Below are positions 57,088 through 64,000 of a DNA stretch of 64,000 bases, piece after piece. The DNA is taken from contig BDSL01000024.1 in NCBI GenBank assembly GCA_003116995.1, positions 124,001 to 188,000 on the forward strand, given 5' to 3'. The stretch is from Yamagishiella unicocca. Its lineage: Eukaryota > Chlorophyta > Chlorophyceae > Chlamydomonadales > Volvocaceae. Made by a program: the position numbers and the translations under genes. A model generated the notes under the pieces. That model saw only the letters and a program-made list of their open reading frames with translations. It was not told where the DNA came from and searched no databases. Within the stretch, counting starts at the first letter, position 1, and every line of letters begins with the position of its first letter.

Positions 57088-57801
57088 CTATGGGCGAAAT
57101 ATTATGGGCCGTCGATTTTGGGCCGTACAGTGAGGCAACTGTGATTTGCGTAGGAAATAGTTTGTCAGTATGTTATCGTAGGCGGACGTTGCGGCTGGCG
57201 GGTGCTGGGGGCGGCCTGCTGGGTGGCTGGGGGTAGCCTGGGTGCAGGTGGGCGGGCAACAGGCAGCAGGGTTAGGCAGGCTGGGTGCTGAGGGCATTCT
57301 GGGAGCGTGCGTGGACGGTTCGGCGAGGGTGGTGAGAGATAGGGCGGCGCGCTGGTTGTACATGGTGCCGAGGTGAGGACGAAGGCGTGTTGGTGCTGTT
57401 GGGTGAGGACGAAGGCGTGTGGGATGGAGCGCCAGAGCTGCCGGCCGATGTGCTCGGTGGCACCAGCTAGCGGGGCGGAGCAGGTCCTGCAGCGCGGCCT
57501 GGATGCTTGTTGTAACTGTTACAGTGGGTTCCAGACCAAGAGGTAGAACCATCGGGCACATCGCCTGGATGCTGGTGACTGAAGTGGTGTCGCCGCCTTG
57601 GACAGCACGGGCGGCGATCGTGTCGGCACGGCGGCCAGCGTCATGGAGTTGTTGCGCGTGCTGCTGGAGCATATCGGCGCGGGCGGCGCCGTCGTAAATG
57701 GGCTTCTGGGTGGTCTGCTCGAGCTGGCGTGGGTCGCCGATAAGGAGGGCGTGCAGGTCGGCGAGGGGGCCCAGTTGGCGGTCGATGGTGGCGGGGTCCA
57801 T
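57088..57801 (-). pseudogene. Open frame of unknown type, interrupted by an element; probable gene remnant
   Basis: The minus-strand frame starts MDPATIDRQLGPLADLHALL and reads on through IGDPRQLEQTTQKPI and ADMLQQHAQQLHDAGRR, which looks like helical coding sequence. It is followed by 22 residues from an inserted repeat (57508-57573) and then a Pro/Ala/Thr-rich tail. Upstream on the same strand, protein-like text (GNLGTSTATFLDTAGHFSPA) is in another frame, separated by a short disturbed segment near 57825-57840, which suggests a frameshift or an unrecognised join. No family is recognised. It could be a decayed host gene or part of a larger transposon. Confidence 0.35.
57508..57563 (-). mobile_element. 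Retroelement-like repeat, copy C, with 10-bp target duplication
   Basis: A 56-bp insertion holding only the shared 3' core. It is flanked on both sides by cctggatgct (57498-57507 and 57564-57573). Short 5'-truncated copies with a constant 3' end and target duplications are typical of non-LTR/SINE retroposition. Confidence 0.82.
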
Positions 57802-58045
57802 GTGTGTGCGGGCGGCGGTGTAGACGATTGCGCTCTACACGATCGAGGTGCGCGGGGCTGAAGTGGCCGGCGGTGTCCAAGAAGGTGGCGGTGCTGGTTC
57901 CGAGGTTGCCGGGCGTGATGTCCTGTGGCAGGGGCGGAAGTGGGGATTGAGTATGTGGTGTGGTGCTGTTGGGGCGAGTGGTGTGCTTGGGCGAGGAGGT
58001 GTACTCACGTGGCCTGATGTGTCGGTGCCACCTTCGTGTGTGCGT

Positions 58046-58345
58046 TTGCGATATGCTCGCAATGGAATGGAGCGAATCCCCCCACCGGGCGTGTGCCGGT
58101 TTCGACCTGCAGCCCGCTATTGGTCCTGCCTGCCGGGAGCATCATTTCGGAGCTCTCTGCATCCTGCCCGCTGCTTTAAAGCGCGCCCTGATGCTGATAC
58201 ATTTTCCGTGTGTCCCTTTGGAATATGCCCGGAAAAAGAATGGAGCGAATCCCCCCACCAGGTGTGTGCTGGCGTGGGCCTGCAGCGCCCCACTTCTCCT
58301 GGGTGCTGGGAACATCATTTCGGAGCTCCCCGCATCCTGCCCCCC
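58046..58345 (+). repeat. Imperfect direct duplication, about 170 bp
   Basis: aatggagcgaatccccccac at 58066 recurs at 58239. Each copy continues through a gtgtgc(c/t)gg segment to gggagcatcatttcggagct / gggaacatcatttcggagct and ctgcatcctgcccgctgct / ccgcatcctgcccccccct. No coding function is recognised. Confidence 0.85.
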
Positions 58346-58749
58346 CCTGCCCGATCTGCTCCGTTCATATCTTGCCAAAGGGAAGTAAGCATCTCCTAAT
58401 AGGAGGTAAGCAAAAAACGGAAAAGCGTGCAGCAGGCGCGTTTTCCCTTTCCAGTCCCGCTATCCATTTTCTTCTGCGGCAAAAAAAGCCCGGTGCCCAT
58501 CCTTTCTTCCCCAGCCTGCTGCCCGCCTGCAGCCGTCTCAAGCCCAGTCACTCTCCGCTTCACCAGGGGGGTTTATAAGAGAAGCAGCGAAACCACGGCC
58601 GACAAACCAGGGGGGTGGTCCCCGTGCATTTGTCGTGTTTTCCTGTGGAGTCTTGTACACACTTGCACTCGGGGACTTCCTGCACTGATTTACCACCAAC
58701 GTCGAGTGCACTCGATCGCACGTGCGATCTTGTCGATCAACACGCTGCT

Positions 58750-58814
58750 GATCTTGTCAGGCGATGCGCCCGATGGTTCTACCTCTTGGTCTGGAACCCA
58801 CTGTAACCGTTACA
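58750..58814 (+). mobile_element. Retroelement-like repeat, copy D
   Basis: A 65-bp copy of the same core (cttgtcaggcgatgcgcccg ... ccactgtaaccgttaca), flanked by acgctgct at 58742-58749 and 58815-58822, an 8-bp target duplication. Confidence 0.75.
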
Positions 58815-59662
58815 ACGCTGCTCGCCCAGGTGAGCCGCCAGCCTATGTGCACCGATGACAACATGACATGAATGGATACGCACGGCATCCCTGGAGTCTC
58901 ACCCCTGGCCTGGAGATGGGGCGATGGATGGATGCCTTACGACCAGTTCCCTCGCATGAAACACACCGGTCCAGCCACTGTAACCTGGAATAGTATGACA
59001 TACCGATGATACCGACTAGCTCATTTGATCTTCTGAATTTGTGGTGCACTTGCTAGCGCTCACGACGCAAAAGTTGGTTAGTCGCGCGGCGGTAAACATG
59101 TCACGCGATATGTCGCGTCAGGCGACTGACCCGTAACGGCCGTACGACAGTCGAGATAGCACCGCCCTTAAAAGTGTGACACTCGGCCGCCAACTGGGCC
59201 TCAAGCCTGGGCGCTGACGACCACCACCACCACCACCACCAAGCTCAGAGCTCCATCCAGGCACAAGCGATCAGCTCACCGCCGGCAGAGCCGCTCCCGG
59301 ACACCCGGAGATGCCCACGCACCAGTGAATGCACCCCAGACGTCGTCGCTGACAAGGAGGAGCCACAGTAGCTGGGGCTGTTGCGTCGCATGAGAGGAAG
59401 AAGAATGGGCGGAGCCCCTGTTGACCGCGGGTTGACGCATGGCCGCGAGCCCAGCTGCTGGATCGCGCCCGACGCCTGGGCGACGCAGCCAACGGTACCG
59501 ACCTCACCAACTGCCCCTTCTCAACCAGCTGAAACTGAACCACCTAACCGCCCCATTCCACCCTCGGCGTTCCGTCGCATCGCCGCAGGCCTGGCCAGCC
59601 AGCAATGCTTGCGGCTTGTGGCAGCAGAGCATCGGCGAGCATGTACATGCATCCGTCAGAAC

Positions 59663-62600
59663 TCAGAAGCCGAAGCCGTCCTCATCTTCCTCCCGCTCCC
59701 CCTCCTCCCCGCCCTCCTCCGCGCCCACCTCCTCCTCCTCGTCATCGCTGCTGTCCGCGAAGGCGGAGAAGAGGCCCGCCAGCGCAGACCGGGGCCGCTT
59801 GCGAGCCCGGCCCCGGCCCCGACCACAGACGTCGCCGCCGTGACCGCCACCCTGGAAGCCAGTGGGGCGGTCCCGACGGTGCCCGATGGCGGCGCCGTCA
59901 TCGACGTCGTGGCTCGCGCTCCCTCCGCCGCCGCCGCCATCGCCGCCGCCATCGCCGCCGCCATCGCCGCCGCCGCCGCCGACGCCATCGCCGCCACCGC
60001 TATCTGCTGCGGCTGCGGCGGCACCGCCAGCGGCATGCAGCTCCGCAGCTATCCCAGCAGGCGGCACCGGGGGCGCCGGTGGCGACACAAGCAGCTGGGT
60101 CGGGATCAACGCGTGGATTGCATCGCCGACGGGTTGTAACATGGGCGCCGCCACCTCCGTCCCCGCTGGCGTCGCCGCCGCCGGCACGGGCGTCGCCGCC
60201 GCAGGCCGCCAAGGGTCGCCTGGGCTGGTGCCGCCGCCGTCAGCGGTCATCGCAGCCCTCCTGCTGTTTATTTGCAGCCCGACAGCCCCCTCCTGTTCCG
60301 CAATCTCGCTGGCGCCAGGTGGGGCTGCTGCTGCGGCTGCGGCTGCGGCTGCGGCTGCTGCCACCTCCCGCCTCTTCCACGCCGCTTCCTGTACGAAGTC
60401 AAAGGAATCGAGAGGCTCCTCACCCCCTGCTGACGATCCCGCGAGGGCGGCGGGACCCGCCCGTGTACCCTCCCATGTGGGACAGGGAGGGGCCCCGTGC
60501 TGTGGCTGGCGGTGGCGACCTTGCAGAGCCCCTTGTGACGAGGTCGCCGACTGCATGTTCGTCTTCACCGCCGTACCCAGCCCTGTTGCACCAGCGCCTG
60601 CAGCCACCACCTGCCCGCACTCTGCCGCTGCAGCCACCGCCTGCCCGCACTCTGCCGCTGCAGCGGCGACTGCTGCTGCTGCTACTGCTGATGCCGCTGC
60701 TGACGCTGCGTCGGCGACGTGGCGCCTTCCGCAGTCGCCGGCGTCCGCCGCGTGAGCGCTGCCCAAGGGCGCTAGCGCCTCATTGTCCCCACCCCGCTGC
60801 CCCCGCTGCTGCTGCTGCTGCTCCCACTCCTGCTGCTCCCACTCCTGCTGCTCCCACTGCTCCCGCTTCCCCCCTTGCTGCTGCCGCTCCCACTCCTCCC
60901 GCTCCCCTCCTTGCTGCTGTGGCTCATCCTGCGCGTCCTCCCCCTGCTGCTGCCGCTGCTGCTCCTGCGCCGGCTGCTGTCCCGGAGTCACCTGCACAGA
61001 CATCGCCGCCGCCAGGCCGTGCGCCGCCGCCGTTGCCCACGTGTTGGCACCAGCAGCGACGGAGGCTTCACCCCTCGTACCAACAGCCTCACACGCCGCC
61101 GCAGTTACCGCCACCGCCACCGCCGCCGCCGCTGGCGGCTCCTGCTGCGCCGCCGCCGCCGCTGCTGGCGGCTCCTGCTGCGCCGCCGCTCCACCCACCA
61201 TGACGCCCACGACAGCGGCCGCTGCCGCTGCGGACTCGGTCAGGGCCCCCTGAGCGCCCGCCGCTGCGGCGTCCGCGTCAGTGCCGGCGCCGGCGTGTGT
61301 TTTGCGGCGCTTGGCGGCTCGCGGGCTGGGAGCTGTCGACTCGGGGGCCCCGGCGAGCGAGCCCGGCGGCGGAAGGTCGTCGTACGGCGCCGGCGCCGGC
61401 GCCGCGGCCGCTTTCCCTGATGGCGCACCTGAAGGAGCCACGGCACGGCGGTCCAAGGTGACGTCATCACTGTACGGCGCCAGCGGGGCCGCCACCTCAG
61501 CTTCCTGTGGGTACGAAGCCGGAGGCGGCGGCAGCTGCTGCGGCAGCGCTGATGCCGGCTGTGTCGCCCGGGTGGCGGCTGCCCGGGTGCCTGCCTCCGC
61601 CGAAGATGGCTGGTCGCCCGGTCCCGCCGCCTCGCCTGCCCTTATCCATGGCTGCCGCTGCGGCTGCTCAGTCCTGCTGGGCAAGTGCTGCCGCTCCTTT
61701 GCTCCGGCGGGTTGCTGGTTGCGGCTCGCCCCCTCCACCTCCACCGCTACCGCCCCCTCCACCCCCACCGCTACGGTGGTTGTGGTCGTCGCCGCAGCGG
61801 ACACCGGGGGGGTCAGGTGCGCCGCAGCGGACACGGGGGGGGTCAGGGGCGCCTCAGAAGTTGTCGCCGCCGTCGCCGCCGTCGCCGCCAGCGGCCCCAG
61901 CTCCGCCACGGTCTCCTCCCGCCGGCCCACTGGGCTGGCGTCCATAGGGCCCGACGGCGGCCGCACTGCGAGTCGCTGTCCCGCCACCTCTGCGGCTGCC
62001 GCCGACCCAGCAGCGACGACGACGGTGGCACTTTCTCCGTGACCTGGCGGAGGACGCGGGCCTACTCCCGCAGTGGCTGGAGCTGCCGTCCCTTTCGCCG
62101 CCGCCGCCGCCGCCGCTGTCACCGCATCAGCCTGGCCTCCGAGGACAGCGACGGTGGCGGCGGCGGCGGCGACAGTGCCGGTGACGGCGGCAGCGGCGGC
62201 AGCGGCGCCGGTGACGGCGGTGGCAGCGGCGGCAGCGGTGCCGGTGACGGCGGTGGCAGCGGCGGCAGCGGTGCCGGCGACGGCGGCGGCAGCGGGGCGC
62301 TCCAGGTCGGCTGTGGAGGTGCTGACGTCCGCACACATGCGGGCGGCGGTGGTCGGAGCCGTGGCCGCGGCGGCGGCGGTGGCGGCGGCGGCGGTGGCGG
62401 CGGTGGCGGCAGCCTCAAGCTCGTCGTCGCGCCGCCGGGCCTCCGCCCCTTCAGCGGCGGCGGCGGCCCTGTCCACCGCCGCTTTGAAGTCCCCGCTGAA
62501 GCGCCCGTGCAGCTGCTGCAGCGCCGCCGTCAGCTGCCGCTGCGCCTCCTCCGCCTCCGCCAGCAGCGCCTCCCCCAGCGTCACCGCCTCCGCCAGCCTC

Positions 62601-63639
62601 CCGCGCTCCGCCAGCACCGCCGCCAGCTGCTGGTCCCGCGCCGCCAGCTGCTGCTGCAGCGACGCCGCCAGGCCCTGCGTTGCGTGGAAGCAGGGACGGA
62701 GGTAGGGGGAGAGGATGGGAGGGAGGCGGGAGGGCGGGTGGGTTGCGAGGAAGGCCCGTGTACGAGGAAAAACCCGAGGGAGGGTGGGAGGGGGGATCAA
62801 AAGCTGCCGCATTTCATGCCTGACCGAGGCGCAGCGCAACGCTATTGTGGCTATTGTGGCCCCTCCAAAACAACCCCACCCGCTGGCTTGTGATTGATCC
62901 TGACTTCTGTCGCTTCTCCAACCCCACCTCCCCCCTGCTCTCCCCTGCGCCCAGCCCCCCCTCTCTCCCCGGACGCCCTGCCCGCCCCACCTGTGCGGAT
63001 TGCAGCTGCGCTTCCAGGTCCACCCCGCGGAGCCGGAGGGCCGCTGCGGCCGCCTCGGAGCTCCGCAACCGCTGTGGTGGCGGCGGTGCGCGAAACCGGG
63101 CGGGTGGGGGGGGGGGATTGGGTACGGAAGAGGGGTACAGGGTGTTTTTGGGGCGTTAGGGGTTTGCATCTTGTCAGGGTGGCGGGTAAGGAAGGAAGGA
63201 CGAAGGGGGCGGGGGAAGGTCTACGCCCCGACGAGGCCGGCAGTAGAAATTGTAGAATACCGTTAGCTGGGTGACGTCAGTGTTACGGCCTCAGCAACCC
63301 CCGACTGCCCTGGCTGGTGTCGACCGCCGCCCCGTGCCTTAAACCCCACTACGTTTCCCCCCCTCCCGCCCCACCGTGGCCAAACCCCGCACACTCCCCT
63401 CTCACACCCCTCCTGGGCTGTGTCGTGTATGCAAATGTCTTCTCGCCACCCCCCTTCCCGCCACCCAGCACTGGCAGGTCTCCCACCTCCGCCATCCGCT
63501 GTGTCTTCTCCTCGCACCGCCGCAGCCCCTGCGCCAGCGGCTCCAGCCCCCCCGCCCCGACCAGCTGCTCGTCCACCCAGCGGTGGCAGGTCGCCAGGCC
63601 CGCCTCCTGGCCCTGCTGGCGGGACCGCAGGTCGGAGAG
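59663..63639 (-). CDS. Coiled-coil protein with Ala-rich body and acidic tail (3' exons; 5' end outside window)
   Basis: Exons visible 5' to 3': 63487-63639, 62991-63071 and 59663-62674, all phase 0 with GT-AG introns; at least 1081 residues. The first part is strongly helical with heptad character (CEEKTQRMAE/RLRSSEAAAAALRLRGVDLE/AQLQSAQ/GLAASLQQQLAARDQQL). It includes a CHRWVDEQL segment, then a long Ala/Thr/Val/Pro-rich region with Gln/Glu runs and basic clusters (AAKRRKTHAG, RARKRPRSALAGL). It ends in an acidic tail, SSDDEEEE ... DEDGFGF. The basic clusters suggest the nucleus. The N-terminal domain lies beyond the right edge, so motor-protein or scaffold identities cannot be tested. GC-rich antisense frames of up to 532 residues are shadows. 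Confidence 0.68.
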
Positions 63640-64000
63640 CTGCGGAGGGGCAGGGGGGGGAGGAGGGAGAGGAGGGGGAGGAGGGGGAGGAGGGAGGCGG
63701 TGGGGTAATGTGTTTTGTACAGCGCGGGGCGTCTGAAAGGAAACCGGCGCGGGGGCGGGAAGCGGGAGGGCGGGCATAAGACATGTCCGGGTTGCTATGG
63801 GCAGTTAGCCCGACGAGCAGCAGCCGCGACCCAGATGGCCCCGGTGACCCAGATGATCCAGGTGAACCCGTTGACCCAGATGGCCCCGGTGACCCAGATG
63901 ATCCAGGTGAGGGAGCTGGCTGGCGGGGGTGCGGGAAGCCATGTAGACACCAACAGGTGCTATGGGGGCCCTATATGGCCGACCAGGTGCAGGTGTGGGT
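63640..64000 (-). other. Probable intron of the coiled-coil gene up to the window edge
   Basis: No further exon is recognised beyond 63639. Contains a G-rich block on + (63645-63700) and the 21-bp repeat. Confidence 0.5.
63829..63912 (+). repeat. 21-bp tandem repeat near right edge
   Basis: Four units of gacccagatggccccggtga / gacccagatgatccaggtga, one reading gaacccgttgacccagatgg. It lies upstream of the visible exons of the coiled-coil gene, probably in an intron. Confidence 0.85.

Larger units (their letters stand above)
56501..59662. other. Gene-poor region
   Basis: Apart from the remnant at 57088-57801, the direct duplication and element copies C and D, no gene is supported. A (CAC)n run is at 59219-59241. 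Open frames on + past 59380 overlap the antisense of the coiled-coil gene and are treated as shadows. Confidence 0.5.

Noticed and set aside
52810..58822. DNA transposon termini (because of the TGTAACNGTTACA palindrome)
   Set aside because: Copies share only one end and differ at the other, and no inverted partner end is found; 3'-anchored retroposition fits better.
59605..61203. 532-residue + frame opposite the coiled-coil gene
   Set aside because: Antisense shadow of GC-rich codons; the minus frame has consistent exons, coiled coil and tail.

Overview
The window reads as nuclear DNA of a volvocine green alga (Chlamydomonas/Gonium/Volvox group). It is GC-rich, its genes are dense in GT-AG introns, encoded proteins carry long Ala/Gly/Gln low-complexity tracts, TGTAA (the usual volvocine poly(A) signal) lies past several stop codons, there is a MYND-finger family of algal type, and short TTTTAGGG-like telomeric fragments occur. 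The exact species cannot be named from the sequence.

Layout, left to right. 1-8.5 kb: two tandem MYND zinc-finger paralogues on +. The first is cut by the left edge, and a 1.5-kb array of a 19-bp minisatellite lies just before its last exon. 10.95-17.4 kb: a complete 11-exon NADP-dependent isocitrate dehydrogenase on +, with a spliced organellar presequence. 19.4-21.0 kb: a probable small secreted glycine-rich protein on +. 21.7-22.2 kb: an 18-bp tandem array containing TGTAA in every unit. 23.4-42.6 kb: the complete 32-exon DNA polymerase alpha catalytic subunit on - (1723 residues when joined). 43.8-51.3 kb: a 2227-residue protein on +, with a beta-helix-like N-terminus and a huge low-complexity tail. 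51.3-59.6 kb: gene-poor DNA with a short retroelement-like family (one copy with a clear 10-bp target duplication), tandem repeats, and three tRNA genes (Pro on +; Cys and Arg abutting on -) between inverted repeats. 59.7 kb to the right edge: the 3' part of a coiled-coil nuclear-type protein gene on -.

The most unusual signals are four. (1) Introns of IDH, POLA1 and the secreted-protein gene carry a shared short module that, read in transcript sense, is inverted between the donor end and the acceptor end, like terminal inverted repeats. (2) The C-terminal zinc modules of Pol alpha appear to have lost six of eight cysteine ligands. (3) The MYND minisatellite is AG-free for about 1.57 kb up to the 3' splice site, and its two-unit ancestor is visible in the paralogue. 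(4) A 56-bp retroelement-like insertion is flanked by a perfect 10-bp duplication and adds 22 codons in frame to an open frame.

Exon coordinates were derived by hand from splice sites, reading phase and family conservation. No alignment or database search was run.
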